Positions 44,057 through 53,143 of a stretch of DNA of 64,000 nucleotides are shown here, piece by piece. The position numbers and the translations under genes were made by a program. Location of the stretch: contig CAIWOY010000152.1 in NCBI GenBank assembly GCA_903914415.1, positions 1-64,000 on the forward strand, read 5' to 3'. The notes beneath the pieces are model-generated. The model was not told the DNA's origin. It saw nothing but the letters and a program-made list of their open reading frames with translations, and searched no databases. Source of the DNA: an uncultured Phycisphaerales bacterium. GTDB lineage: Bacteria; Planctomycetota; Phycisphaerae; UBA1845; Fen-1342. The first letter of the stretch is position 1. Every line of letters begins with the position of its first letter.

Positions 44057-47000
44057 ATGGGTAAACGCAAGCAGTCGGGCCGCTCGCTCGTAATCGTCGA
44101 GTCGCCGGCCAAGGCGAAGACGATCGGCAAGTACCTCGGCAGCGGCTACGTCGTCAAAGCGTCGCTCGGGCACGTCCGCGATCTGCCCGAGCGAGATTTC
44201 GGCATCGATGTAACTAGCGACTTCAAGCCAACTTACGAGATCGTCAAGGGCAGGGTCAAGATCGTGGCCGAGTTGCGGAAGCTCGCGGCCGGGGCCGAGA
44301 GCGTGTACCTCGCGACCGACCTTGACCGTGAAGGCGAAGCGATCGCCTGGCATCTCGTCGAGGCGCTCAACCTGTCGGCGGACAAAGTCCGCCGGGTCAT
44401 TTTCAACGCGATCACGAAGGCGGCCATCACCGAGGCGTTTGCCCATCCGCGCGAAATCGACTTCGACCGCGTCAACGCCCAGCAGGCCCGCCGCATCCTC
44501 GACCGCATCGTCGGCTACGAGCTGAGCCCGCTGTTGTGGAAGAAGATCGCGAAGGGGCTGTCCGCCGGGCGGGTGCAATCGGTTACGGTCCGCCTCATCG
44601 TCGAGCGGGAGCGCGAAATCCGCGCGTTCGTACCCGAGGAAAGTTGGAAGCTCGTCGCGTGCTTGACCGGCGACGACGCCGCCGCCGGCCGGCTGCGCGG
44701 GGCGTGGCACGAGTTCTTGCGGGGCGGCGAGCGCACGCAGAAGGACATCCTGACCTGGCTGGGCCAGCACGGCGGCCTGCGCGTCGAATTGGACAAGGTC
44801 GGCGGCCAGCCCTTCGCCCCCCGCAGTGCGGAGGACGCGGCGCGCGTCGCGGAAGCGCTCGGGCTCCGTATCGAGCGCGTAGCGCGGGAACCGTGGCAGG
44901 ATTACAAGCACCTCGGTCTTCAGCGGGCCACCGTGATCGGGACTTTGGACCCAGCGCGCGTGCCGGCGCTGCGCATCGCCAACCTGACCACAAAACGGAC
45001 CGTCTCCAGGCCGCCCGGGCCGTTCACGACGGCGAGCTTGCAGCAACAGGCAAGCACCGTGCTGCGTTTCGCGGCGTCGCGGACGATGCGTATCGCCCAG
45101 TCGCTATATGAAGGCGTGGACCTCAACGGCCAGGGGCCGGTCGGCTTGATTACCTACATGCGGACCGATTCGACCAACGTCGCCAAGGAGGCGCTCGACG
45201 CGGTGCGCGGGTTTATCCGCCAGAACTACGGGGCCGGGTACGCGCCCGAGAGCCCGAACGTCTTCGGCAAGCGGCAGGAGCGCGCCCAGGAGGCGCACGA
45301 GGCCATCCGTCCCACCGACCCGGCGCTCACGCCGGACAGCATCCGCAGCGCCTTGTCGCCCGAGCAACACCGGCTGTACGAGCTGATCTGGAAGCGTTTC
45401 GTCGCCTGCCAGATGGCGCCGGCGCAGTGGGACGCGACCTCGGTCACCGTCGCCGCCGAAACCGCGCTGGGGACGGCCGCGTTCGGCGGCAACGGACGGA
45501 AGCTGGCGTTTGACGGGTACTTGCGGGTCGCCGGAATTCCGAGCGACGATGCGTTGTTGCCGGGGTTGACGCAGGGCCAGGCGGTCGGGTTGCTCGACCT
45601 GGAGCCGAAGCAGCAGTTTACCTCGCCGCCCGCGCGCTACACCGAAGCGTCCCTGGTCAAGGCGCTCGAGGCGGACGGGATCGGCCGGCCGAGCACCTAC
45701 GCGGCGATCATCGATACGATTCAGGATCGCGGGTACGTGGAGCAGGACGACCGGAAGTTTTACCCGACCGCGCTCGGCGAGCTCGTGACCGACAAGCTGG
45801 TCGAGCACTTCCCCAAGATCGTGGACGTCAAGTTCACCTCGCACATGGAGGATGAGCTGGACAAGATCGAGGAGGCGCACCTCGACTGGGTGCAGGTGTT
45901 GCACGAATTCTACGGCCCGTTCCGCGAGTTGCTCGCCAAGGCGAGCGAGGCCATGCCGACCACGCGCAGCCAGCCGAGCCCGTACGCCTGTCCCACCTGC
46001 GAGGCACCGATGGTGTATCGCTGGGGCCGCGCCGGCCGCTTCCTGGCGTGCAGCAAGTATCCCAAGTGCCGCGGCACGCTGAACGTCAATCGCGAGGGCG
46101 AGCCGATCCAGCCCAAGACCAGCGGACAGGCCTGCGAGCTGTGCGGTCGCCCCATGTTGCTGCGCCAGTCGCGCACGGGGTCCTTCCTCGGCTGCGGCGG
46201 CTATCCCGAGTGCCGGAACACCATGCCCTGCAATCCGCAGGGCGAGCCCCTGCGCCTGGTCAAGGAGGACGAGCTCAAGCGGCCCTGCGACGTGTGCGGC
46301 GAGGGCGAGATGGTCGTCAAGCGCAAGGGGCGCCGGGCGTTCCTGGGGTGCAACCGCTTCCCGACGTGCAAGAACACCAGTTCGCTGCCGGAGGACGTGC
46401 GCCTGGAACACAAGCCGGCCCCGCCGCCGGAGCAGGCCGGCGTAAACTGCCCGCAGTGCGGGCGGCCGATGGTGATTCGAGCGGGCCGGCGCGGCAAGTT
46501 CGTGGCGTGCTCGGGCTTCCCGCGCTGTCGGCACACCATGCCGGTCGAGAAGCTGGACGCCGCCCGGACGCGGGCTGGGTCCGCGACGGTCGCGACGGCC
46601 GGCTCGTCTCCAAACATAGCCGGCGCGCTGCCGGCAGCGGGGGCTGTAGCGCCGAATGGCGGCTGGAAGCCCTGGCAGCCGGACGCGCCGCCGCCGGCCG
46701 GCTTCGCCTTGACGCGGACTGGGCGGCTGGTGATCGAGGCGTTGCCCGAGCCCGGCACGTTGCGCTGCCCGGAGTGCGCCAGCACGGTGGAATTGAAGCG
46801 CGGCCGCTTCGGACCGTTCTTCTCCTGCACGAACTTCCCGCGCTGCCGGTTCAACTGCAACCTGCGCGGCGTGGCGAAGAAGCAGGCGGACGAGTTGCTG
46901 CCGGCCCCGACCCGGCCGCCGCCGATCCCGACGGACATCCGTTGCGACGAATGCGGACAGCCGATGGTCGTGCGCACCGGCCGGCGCGGGCGGTTCCTGG

Positions 47001-47083
47001 GCTGCAGCGGCTACCCCAAGTGCAAGGGCACGAAGGAGCTGCCGGCGGGGTTCAGCACGGAGCAGGCGCTGGCCGCGACGTAG
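44057..47083 (+). CDS. topA: DNA topoisomerase I (type IA)
   Basis: This 1008-residue enzyme relaxes negative supercoils. An N-terminal Toprim domain has VIVESPAKAKTIGKYLG and the acidic DLDREGEA triad. The active-site tyrosine is Tyr367 in LITYMRTDSTN. From about residue 640 the C-terminus carries six zinc-ribbon modules of CPxC...C..YP.C type, more than the three or four common in bacterial TopA. One of them (ECASTVEL) is separated from the others by an Ala/Pro linker, and most end in basic GR.GRFLGC loops. The start ATG follows a 234-base gap from tRNA-Leu. Confidence 0.96.
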   Translation: MGKRKQSGRSLVIVESPAKAKTIGKYLGSGYVVKASLGHVRDLPERDFGIDVTSDFKPTYEIVKGRVKIVAELRKLAAGAESVYLATDLDREGEAIAWHLVEALNLSADKVRRVIFNAITKAAITEAFAHPREIDFDRVNAQQARRILDRIVGYELSPLLWKKIAKGLSAGRVQSVTVRLIVEREREIRAFVPEESWKLVACLTGDDAAAGRLRGAWHEFLRGGERTQKDILTWLGQHGGLRVELDKVGGQPFAPRSAEDAARVAEALGLRIERVAREPWQDYKHLGLQRATVIGTLDPARVPALRIANLTTKRTVSRPPGPFTTASLQQQASTVLRFAASRTMRIAQSLYEGVDLNGQGPVGLITYMRTDSTNVAKEALDAVRGFIRQNYGAGYAPESPNVFGKRQERAQEAHEAIRPTDPALTPDSIRSALSPEQHRLYELIWKRFVACQMAPAQWDATSVTVAAETALGTAAFGGNGRKLAFDGYLRVAGIPSDDALLPGLTQGQAVGLLDLEPKQQFTSPPARYTEASLVKALEADGIGRPSTYAAIIDTIQDRGYVEQDDRKFYPTALGELVTDKLVEHFPKIVDVKFTSHMEDELDKIEEAHLDWVQVLHEFYGPFRELLAKASEAMPTTRSQPSPYACPTCEAPMVYRWGRAGRFLACSKYPKCRGTLNVNREGEPIQPKTSGQACELCGRPMLLRQSRTGSFLGCGGYPECRNTMPCNPQGEPLRLVKEDELKRPCDVCGEGEMVVKRKGRRAFLGCNRFPTCKNTSSLPEDVRLEHKPAPPPEQAGVNCPQCGRPMVIRAGRRGKFVACSGFPRCRHTMPVEKLDAARTRAGSATVATAGSSPNIAGALPAAGAVAPNGGWKPWQPDAPPPAGFALTRTGRLVIEALPEPGTLRCPECASTVELKRGRFGPFFSCTNFPRCRFNCNLRGVAKKQADELLPAPTRPPPIPTDIRCDECGQPMVVRTGRRGRFLGCSGYPKCKGTKELPAGFSTEQALAAT

Positions 47084-47268
47084 GGGGCCGCATTCACGTG
47101 ACCGTGCCCGCAATGCGACGTGAAACGCCGGTCATCGGAGCCCCAAGCGCCAGCGCGGGGTTCCGGTGGGGCTGGCCTCTCCGGTTGACGCGTGGTTACC
47201 GGCAACCCGTCGCTCGCGCTCTGGGCTCCGATGTTGACCCGCCCGCCGAAATCCGGTAGCGGACGGAC

Positions 47269-47453
47269 TTACTGATCCCACGCCTTGAGCGAGTTGTAGT
47301 TCGCCTGGTAGTCCGCGTTGTCGGGGAAGAGCCGCAGGGCCGCTTTGAAGTCCTTGACCGCCGCGTCCATATCCTCGGTCGACTTGTAGTCCAGCCCGCG
47401 CGCGTTGTACGCCCCGGCGAGCTTGCTGTTGCTCGTGGCGGTCTGCGGATCGT
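47269..47453 (-). pseudogene. Truncated duplicate of the TPR gene 3' end
   Basis: On the minus strand, about 57 codons (SKLAGAYNARGLDYKSTED...SLKAWDQ and stop) match the C-terminus of the TPR protein encoded at 48767-50467 with only a few changes. The similarity starts abruptly at about 47453, next to a palindromic element, with no start codon of its own. Flanking noncoding sequence at 47127-47170 also resembles 48626-48665, so more than the coding tail was duplicated. Confidence 0.8.
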
Positions 47454-47460
47454 CTGTGAT

Positions 47461-47502
47461 GGCGACAGGACGGCGCGCCTGTCGCGTACCGTGCCTGTCG
47501 CC
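47461..47502. repeat. Palindromic element at the breakpoint of the duplicated TPR end
   Basis: GGCGACAGG (47461-47469) and CCTGTCGCC (47494-47502) are perfect inverted repeats around a 24-base centre that contains another CCTGTCGC. The element sits exactly where similarity to the full TPR gene ends. Confidence 0.6.
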
Positions 47503-47519
47503 CACGATCACATGATGCC

Positions 47520-47996
47520 TTACGCGACTACGTTGAGCGCGGTCGCGTTCGCGGAGCTACTCGCGGGCGCAGTGGCCACGGGCTGCACTGGCTGCGACGG
47601 CTCCTGGGGCGTGGCACTCGCTGCGCCGCCCGTTTGAGCAACGCCGCGCTGCCGGTGGTGTTTGTGACCGCCGGTGTGTTGCGCCTTCATCTGCGCCTCG
47701 AACTTCGCGGGATCAACCCCGTTCTGTTTCAAGACGTTGTTGATGGCGTCGCGCACCGCGGTGCGCGAATCCGTCGAACCACTGGCGCTCTGCTGTGCGG
47801 ACTGAACCGCGTCCTGGATCTGTTTCTCCAGATCCGTGAGCTTGGTGGGATCCGCACCCGCCGCTTTCAGGGCGGACTCGAACTCGGCTTTCCGCTGCGC
47901 GGCGCGGTCCGCCGAATCCTGGTTGACCTGCAAGCTTTGCAGGCGCTGGGCCAGCAGCGCCTGCGGGTCCGAACCAATACTGGAAATCGCCGACAT
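47520..47996 (-). CDS. Small coiled-coil-like protein of unknown function
   Basis: The 158 residues start MSAISSIGSDPQALLAQRLQ with AAGGAGAT 8 bases upstream. The middle is helical and charged (QRKAEFESALKAAGADPTKLTDLEKQIQDAVQ...), then comes RTAVRDAINNVLKQNGVDPAKFEAQM, then a His-rich and Ala/Pro/Thr-rich tail. There is no signal peptide. I do not recognise the family. It lies beside a TPR gene of similar composition and both begin with short polar N-termini, so a shared process is possible but unproven. The open frame continues far upstream without protein-like character. Confidence 0.7.
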   Translation of the reverse strand: MSAISSIGSDPQALLAQRLQSLQVNQDSADRAAQRKAEFESALKAAGADPTKLTDLEKQIQDAVQSAQQSASGSTDSRTAVRDAINNVLKQNGVDPAKFEAQMKAQHTGGHKHHRQRGVAQTGGAASATPQEPSQPVQPVATAPASSSANATALNVVA

Positions 47997-48378
47997 ACGA
48001 CGGATCTCCTTCGCGGGCCGCATACATGCCCAACGCCGCGAACCGCTCGCGGACATAGCGACGGCCCGTAGCGAGTATGATCCGCAACTTCGGTGCCACC
48101 GATCCGAGCGGCCTTCCGGCGATGGGGAGGGAATGGACGTGCGCAGCAATGACCTGCGCCGCGCAGAGGCTGCGCGGAAGCCAGCACTGGCACGCACCTG
48201 ACGAAGCACGTGGCCAAGTGATTCTGGCCAAGCGGCTGTCCGTACGGAAAATGCGGTCGAGCGTTGTAGCGGGACAGAATCAACCGGGTTCCAGGAGACA
48301 TGCGCGGATACGCTCCTGCATGCCCGACGAGGCGCCGATTGGGGCAAGGCAAGCCTCGATCCCACCTGTCTCGGTGAT
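47997..48378. other. Noncoding or decayed stretch upstream of the coiled-coil gene
   Basis: Open frames here on both strands have biased composition and no recognisable domain. The region probably holds the promoter of the 158-residue gene and leads into the transposase remnant. I see no RNA gene. Confidence 0.45.
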
Positions 48379-48600
48379 GTGGTCGAGCAAGGCCTCCATC
48401 GCGTCCAGGTCTCCGGGTGGGCCGACCCGCGCAGAAAGACCAAAATCGGCGGTGATTGTCTCGCGGTCAGCACCCAGGCGCTGGCGTACATCCGGCTACT
48501 GTATGACGTGGAGGACGCGGCGAAGGAACAGTTCCAGCAGCAAGACGCGACCGCGCCGCAACGACCGCTGGTCACCCAGCGCAACCCACCCTGGCGCCGC
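48379..48600 (+). pseudogene. Likely IS66-family transposase remnant
   Basis: One plus-strand frame reads GWADPRRKTKIG, then QALAYIRLLYDVEDAAKEQF, then further residues to about RNPPWRR. This resembles the CWAHxRRKF ... ALAxIRxLYDVExxAKE segment of IS66 transposases. The rest of the transposase and any start codon are missing, and the catalytic-region residues are altered. It lies between the TPR gene and its truncated duplicate, so an old IS insertion may have caused the rearrangement. Identification is by motif memory only. Confidence 0.5.
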
Positions 48601-48766
48601 GCCGTGTGCTTGGCCGGACGCTTAGCGGTCATCAGAGCCCCAAGCGCAATCGCGGGGTTGCCGCAGGGGCTCGCGTTTCCAGGCGGCGCGCGTTCGCCTG
48701 GCAAGCCGTCGCTTGCGCTCCGGCCTCTGATCCTCATCGGCCGCCAGGATTCGGCGGTAGACCCCC

Positions 48767-50467
48767 TTACTGATCCCACGCCTTGACGGAGTTGTAGTTT
48801 GCCTGGTAGTCCGCGTTGTCGGGGAAGAGCCGCAGGGCCGCTTTGAAATCCTTGACCGCCGCCTCCATATCCTCAGTCGACTTGTAGTCCACCCCGCGCG
48901 CGTTGTACGCCCCGGCGAGCTTGCTTTTGCTCGTGGCGTTCTGCGGGTCGAGCTTGAACGCTTCCAGGTACATGTTGATCGCGTCGGTGAAGTTCATGTT
49001 TGCCAGACGATCGTCCGCGTACGCGGTGAACGCGTCGATCGTCTTCTGTTTGTACGTCGTGTCGTATTTGAAGAGCTGCGCGGCGCGCTGATACGCATAC
49101 GCCGCGTCTTTCAGCTCCCCGTCGGCCGCGTACTGGTCGCCGAGCGCGCTGCGCGTGTCGGCCAGCTTCCGCTTGTACGTGGTGTTGTCCGGATTCAGAT
49201 CGTACGCGGCCTGGAAGGCGGCGACCTCGCTGTCGATCTCGGTGCCGGCGGCGATGCGCCCCCGCTGGAGCCGCAGGCCGAGCGCGTAGGCGCTGTCCGC
49301 CGCCCGCGTGCGCAGGGCCTTGTCGCCGGTCGCTCCGAGCAGGTCCGCAACCCGCTGGTAGTCCGCCAGGGCGGCGTTGGAGTCGCCGCGGTCGGCGTTT
49401 TGCCCGGCCCGCTGCACGTAGCCTTCCGCCAGCGCCGCCGCCACCGTCTTGTCCGTCGGGCTCAGGTCCTTCGCCTGCTCGAAGCTGAAGATGGCGCCGG
49501 ACACATCGCCCCCCTGGAGCTGCTCGCGTCCGATGCCGACATACGCCTTGGCGATTTCCGTGTTGTAGACGACCTTGTCGTCGGCCAGGTCCGCCGCCGT
49601 CGTCAGCGACTGGAGCGCCTCGTCAAAGTGGCCCTGCTGCAACTGGGCCTTGCCGAGGAGCTGGCGCACGAAGGCCGACTTGGGCGCTTCGTCCGCCAGC
49701 GCGGCCAGCCGCTGTGCGATCGTATCGAGCTGAGCGCCCTGGGCCGACAGCAGTGCCGTGCTGTACTGCATGAGCCCGTTGTTGCCGTCGCCGGTGTCCA
49801 GCAGCGCGTCGCCGAGCACCAGATGGGCGTCGACGTTGTCCGGGCTCCGGCTCGTGAGGGCGATGAGGATGCGGATGCCGTCGTCGCGCTGGTCCTTCGC
49901 TTTGACCATCGCGCTGGCGGTCTTCAGGACGGTCGCATCGTCGCCCCGCAGGACGCCGGCGTTGGCGGCGTCCTTGTCATACCCCGCGGTCGGGTCGAGC
50001 GCGTTCGCCTTCAGGAAGAGTTGCTCCGCCTGGTCATACTTGCCGTCCGATAGCTCGACGTTCCCCAGCGCCTGCACGCCCGCGGCGATCGTCGGGTTTT
50101 CGGACAGTAGCTTGTTCAGCACTTCGCGGGCCGCGTCGTACTGACCGCCGTTGGTGTAGTCCAGCGCCTGCTTGACGGCGGCGTCATCCGCCTTCTGCTG
50201 GTCGGGCGAGCGCGCCGTCTGGGAGACGGGGCTGGCGGTGGGGTCCAACACGCTCTGCAAGTTGAATTGCCACGTGCCGGACGCGCCGAGCTGCGTGTAG
50301 TCGTTGAAACCTGCGAAGGACGGCGCGCCATCGCCGATGGAAACCTGCGCGGGCGGTCCGAAAACGGAGGTGGTGGGGGGGGTAAAAAGCGCGCCGGTGA
50401 CGGGATCGGGCATCAGGCCCGTCCAGCCCTGGAGTGCGGTGAGGGACGCGATCTGGTCGATCTGCAT
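48767..50467 (-). CDS. TPR-repeat protein
   Basis: This 566-residue protein is made of about a dozen tetratricopeptide-like helix pairs from residue 90 on (ALDYTNGGQYDAAREVLNKLL, ALGNVELSDGKYDQAEQLFL, ...AAVKDFKAALRLFPDNADY). It has a non-repeat N-terminus (MQIDQIASLTALQGWTGLMP) and no signal peptide or membrane segment. TPR arrays act as protein-binding scaffolds; the partner is unknown. Its last 57 codons are duplicated at 47269-47453. It is transcribed toward the coiled-coil gene at 47520, with the transposase remnant between. Confidence 0.85.
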   Translation of the reverse strand: MQIDQIASLTALQGWTGLMPDPVTGALFTPPTTSVFGPPAQVSIGDGAPSFAGFNDYTQLGASGTWQFNLQSVLDPTASPVSQTARSPDQQKADDAAVKQALDYTNGGQYDAAREVLNKLLSENPTIAAGVQALGNVELSDGKYDQAEQLFLKANALDPTAGYDKDAANAGVLRGDDATVLKTASAMVKAKDQRDDGIRILIALTSRSPDNVDAHLVLGDALLDTGDGNNGLMQYSTALLSAQGAQLDTIAQRLAALADEAPKSAFVRQLLGKAQLQQGHFDEALQSLTTAADLADDKVVYNTEIAKAYVGIGREQLQGGDVSGAIFSFEQAKDLSPTDKTVAAALAEGYVQRAGQNADRGDSNAALADYQRVADLLGATGDKALRTRAADSAYALGLRLQRGRIAAGTEIDSEVAAFQAAYDLNPDNTTYKRKLADTRSALGDQYAADGELKDAAYAYQRAAQLFKYDTTYKQKTIDAFTAYADDRLANMNFTDAINMYLEAFKLDPQNATSKSKLAGAYNARGVDYKSTEDMEAAVKDFKAALRLFPDNADYQANYNSVKAWDQ

Positions 50468-50583
50468 GGTGCTGTACTCCGCGCACTCCTTTCCCTCGAC
50501 GAGAAGTGTTCAAAACGAACCCCGCGGCGGTCAAATCAGAATCGGCGTGGAGTATTCGGACGTTGCAAAACTCCGCCGCGGGC

Positions 50584-50683
50584 GAGTGTGCCTAACAGAG
50601 GCTCAGTGTGCCTAACTGAACCCCCCTCCCTCTCAGGGAGGGGCTGGGGGAGGGTCAAAACGACCGGGTTTTGACAGGCGCTG
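50584..50683. repeat. Long form of the palindromic repeat, copy D, plus a partial unit
   Basis: A partial left end (AGTGTGCCTAACAGA, from 50585) is followed by a full element at 50604-50683: left end, 33-bp core 50623-50655, TCAAAAC...GTTTTGA hairpin and GGCGCT. It abuts the stop codon of the glycosylase gene, as copy C does for another gene. Confidence 0.85.
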
Positions 50684-51385
50684 TCAGCCTCTTCGCTTGG
50701 AGCCCGAATCCGCAGGTGTGACGGCCGGCAGCACTGGCCCCTCCAGGCTGCGCCACAAGTACCAGGTCGCGTAACTCCGGTACGGTCGCCACGGCTCCGC
50801 CAGCTCGTTCATCGCGGCGGTTGACGGCAGCTCAGCGTGCCCGAGGAAGTTCCGCACGGCCTTCTTCAGGCCGAAGTCATCCACCGGCCACACGTCGGGC
50901 CGCTCCAGGCAGAAGATCAGGAGCATCTCCGCCGTCCAGCGTCCGACGCCCTTGATTTGCGTCGCCGCCGCCACAACGTCCTCGTCCGACATGCGCCGCA
51001 GCTTCGCGGGCGTCAGCGTGCGCGACACGAAGGCCTCCGCGATGTTCCGCACGTACGCGGCCTTCTGCCGCGAGAGCCCGGCGCCGCGCAGGTCGGTCTC
51101 GGACACCGCCAGCAGCACGGGCGGCGTCAGGCGGCGGCGCGCGCAGCGCTCGACGACACGCCGGTAGATCGCCCTGCCCGCGCTCATCGAAACCTGCTGA
51201 TGCACGATCGAGCCGATCAGGGCCGCGAACGGGTTGGACGTGATGATCGGCCGGTGCGGGCCGATGCGGTCGATCAACGCGCCCAGCCGCGACGAAGCAC
51301 GCCGCAAGTGACGGACGGCGGCCAGCGCGCCCCGTCGTCGGCGCTCCGCCGCGTCGTGCCCTTCGTGATCGGTCCCTGGTCGCAT
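50684..51385 (-). CDS. DNA-3-methyladenine glycosylase (AlkA-like, HhH-GPD)
   Basis: The 233-residue protein removes alkylated bases from DNA. The helix-hairpin-helix GVGRWTAEMLL and the downstream catalytic aspartate in WPVDDFGLKKAV define the HhH-GPD superfamily, and SNPFAALIGSIVHQQVS is the typical AlkA N-terminal helix pair. The long in-frame extension upstream is low-complexity and discarded; MRPGTDHEGHD is taken as the start. It is divergent from the TsaC fusion gene about 100 bases away. Confidence 0.9.
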   Translation of the reverse strand: MRPGTDHEGHDAAERRRRGALAAVRHLRRASSRLGALIDRIGPHRPIITSNPFAALIGSIVHQQVSMSAGRAIYRRVVERCARRRLTPPVLLAVSETDLRGAGLSRQKAAYVRNIAEAFVSRTLTPAKLRRMSDEDVVAAATQIKGVGRWTAEMLLIFCLERPDVWPVDDFGLKKAVRNFLGHAELPSTAAMNELAEPWRPYRSYATWYLWRSLEGPVLPAVTPADSGSKRRG

Positions 51386-51436
51386 GATGGCGGAGCGTAT
51401 CGTACCCGCGCGCCCCCGGTCGTGCAGTGTCGGCGG

Positions 51437-51465
51437 TTGACACTCCGCGCAGCCCGGCCGACAAT
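51437..51465 (+). promoter_or_regulatory. Candidate promoter of the TsaC-phosphatase gene
   Basis: TTGACA (51437-51442) and GACAAT (51460-51465) are 17 bases apart. The -10 ends 22 bases before the ATG, giving a very short leader. Confidence 0.6.
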
Positions 51466-51487
51466 CTGTTTGCACAGGTGGCAGTGT

Positions 51488-52627
51488 ATGCAGACCATAA
51501 TCATAAGTACTTCCGACACAAATTCTTACGCGCGGAACCTGACCGCCGCCGCCCAGGCGCTCCGCGACGGCGCTCTCGTCGTCTTCCCGACGGAAACCGT
51601 CTACGGCGTGGCTGCCAATGCCGCCGATGCGCGGGCCACCGCGCGGCTGCGCGAGGTGAAGGGCCGCGGGACCGCGCAGCCTTTCACCGTGCACCTGGGC
51701 CAACGCGCTCACGCCCGGCGATTCCTGAGCGCCCCGTCGCCGGTGATTCGGCGTCTGGTGCGGCGGGCCTGGCCCGGGCCGCTGACGCTGATCTGTGAGG
51801 AGCGGTCGCCCCAGGACACCGAGATCGCCGACATATGCCCCGGCGAGCAACTAAGCGCGCTCTATCAGGACGGCACCGTCGGGCTGCGTTGCCCGGACCA
51901 CGCCGCCGCGGCGCGGTTTCTGACCGAAGCGGGGGTGCCGGTGGTCGCCAGCAGCGCGAATCGGCGGGGGGGGCCGCCGCCCGTGGACGTGGACGCGGCG
52001 CTCCGCGACCTCGGCGGGCTGGTGGAGTACGCGATCGACGGCGGACGCACGCGGCACAGCGCCCCGTCAACGATCGTCGCGGTGCACGGGGACGCCTGGC
52101 AGGTGCAGCGCCCCGGGGCGCTGGACGAGCGCACGGTGGCGCGGCTGGCCAACAGCGAGATCCTCTTCGTCTGCACGGGCAATTCATGCCGGTCGCCGAT
52201 GGCGGAGTACCTCTTCCGGCAGGGCTTGGCGAAGCGGCTCGGCCGCCCGGTTGAAGCGCTGGCGGCGGCCGGCTACCGCGTGTCCTCCGCCGGTACGTTC
52301 GCCGCTCTTGGCGCGCCGGCCTCGGCCGGGGCCCTCGAGGAGTTGGCCCGGCGGAAAACCGACCTGCGCGGCCATCGCTCCCAGCCGCTCTCAGTTGAGT
52401 TGGTGCACCGAGCCGAAAGAATATATGCTATGAGCGTAGAGCACCGGCAGGCCGTCGTGGACCTGGTTCCCGCGGCGGCCGGCCGCGTGGCGCTGCTGGA
52501 CCCCGTCGGCCCTGTGCCGGACCCGATTGGCGGTTCGGCCGACCAGTACCGGCAGTGCGCCGATCAGATCGAGCGGGCGATCGGTCTGCGGCTGAAGGAG
52601 TTCGTCGATGAAGATCGCAATTGGTAG
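51488..52627 (+). CDS. Fusion of threonylcarbamoyl-AMP synthase (TsaC/Sua5/YrdC) with a low-molecular-weight phosphatase
   Basis: Residues 1 to about 205 are a YrdC domain (VVFPTETVYGVAANA, KGRG.AQPF, ASSANRRGG) that makes threonylcarbamoyl-AMP for the t6A37 modification of tRNA. Residues 222-379 are a LMW protein phosphatase with P-loop CTGNSCR (C229, R235) and a late PDPIGG bearing the acid aspartate. The Ser after Asn matches the small Thr of the arginine phosphatase YwlE (CTGNTCR) rather than the bulky Ile of tyrosine phosphatases. This hints at phosphoarginine specificity, but that is inference. In Bacillus, ywlC (TsaC), ywlE and ywlF (rpiB) are neighbours; here the first two are one protein and rpiB overlaps the 3' end by 20 bases. 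Confidence 0.92.
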   Translation: MQTIIISTSDTNSYARNLTAAAQALRDGALVVFPTETVYGVAANAADARATARLREVKGRGTAQPFTVHLGQRAHARRFLSAPSPVIRRLVRRAWPGPLTLICEERSPQDTEIADICPGEQLSALYQDGTVGLRCPDHAAAARFLTEAGVPVVASSANRRGGPPPVDVDAALRDLGGLVEYAIDGGRTRHSAPSTIVAVHGDAWQVQRPGALDERTVARLANSEILFVCTGNSCRSPMAEYLFRQGLAKRLGRPVEALAAAGYRVSSAGTFAALGAPASAGALEELARRKTDLRGHRSQPLSVELVHRAERIYAMSVEHRQAVVDLVPAAAGRVALLDPVGPVPDPIGGSADQYRQCADQIERAIGLRLKEFVDEDRNW

Positions 52628-53114
52628 CGACCATCGCGGCTACGAGGCCAAGGAGCGCATCAAGGCGCTGCTCCTCGATATGGGCCTGCAGATTGACGAC
52701 AAAGGCGTGCACGCCAAGCAGGCCTCGGATTACCCCGACACCGGCCTGGCCGTCGCCCAGGACGTGGCCGACGGGCGGGCTGACCGCGGCATTCTCTTGT
52801 GTGGCAGCGGCATCGGGATGTCGATCACGGCGAACAAGGTGCGCGGCGTGCGCGCGGCCCTCTGCCACGACGAGCTGACCGCCCAGATGGCGCGCCGGCA
52901 CAACGACGCGAACGTGCTGTGTCTGCCGGCCGACCTGGTGGGCGACGCGCTGATGCAGGGCATCGTGCGCGGCTGGCTGACGACCGAATTCGGGGGCGGG
53001 CGCCATGCACGCCGCGTGCAGAAAATCCTCCAGTACGAACGCGAGCACATGAAGGACGGGGACGCTACCACCACCCCTGACGCCGGCGACGCCGACCCGG
53101 ACCCCGGCGGCTAG
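52608..53114 (+). CDS. rpiB: Ribose-5-phosphate isomerase B
   Basis: This 168-residue enzyme interconverts ribose-5-phosphate and ribulose-5-phosphate. Motifs are IGSDHRGYEAK, LLCGSGIGMSI with the catalytic cysteine, ANKVRGVRAALC and RRHNDANVLCLPADLVG. About 20 extra C-terminal residues are acidic and Pro/Asp-rich. It overlaps the TsaC-phosphatase gene by 20 bases, so both are coupled. Some members also isomerise allose or other sugar phosphates. Confidence 0.95.
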   Translation: MKIAIGSDHRGYEAKERIKALLLDMGLQIDDKGVHAKQASDYPDTGLAVAQDVADGRADRGILLCGSGIGMSITANKVRGVRAALCHDELTAQMARRHNDANVLCLPADLVGDALMQGIVRGWLTTEFGGGRHARRVQKILQYEREHMKDGDATTTPDAGDADPDPGG

Positions 53115-53143
53115 CGTACCGTCTCACAGGAACTTGCACATGA

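Noticed and set aside
48077-48625. Plus-strand 182-codon frame
   Set aside because: Composition is not protein-like. The IS66-like similarity is in a different frame of the same stretch.
50837-51487. Upstream extension of the TsaC-phosphatase frame
   Set aside because: It overlaps the AlkA-like gene antisense, has no similarity, and a promoter and start lie at 51437-51490.
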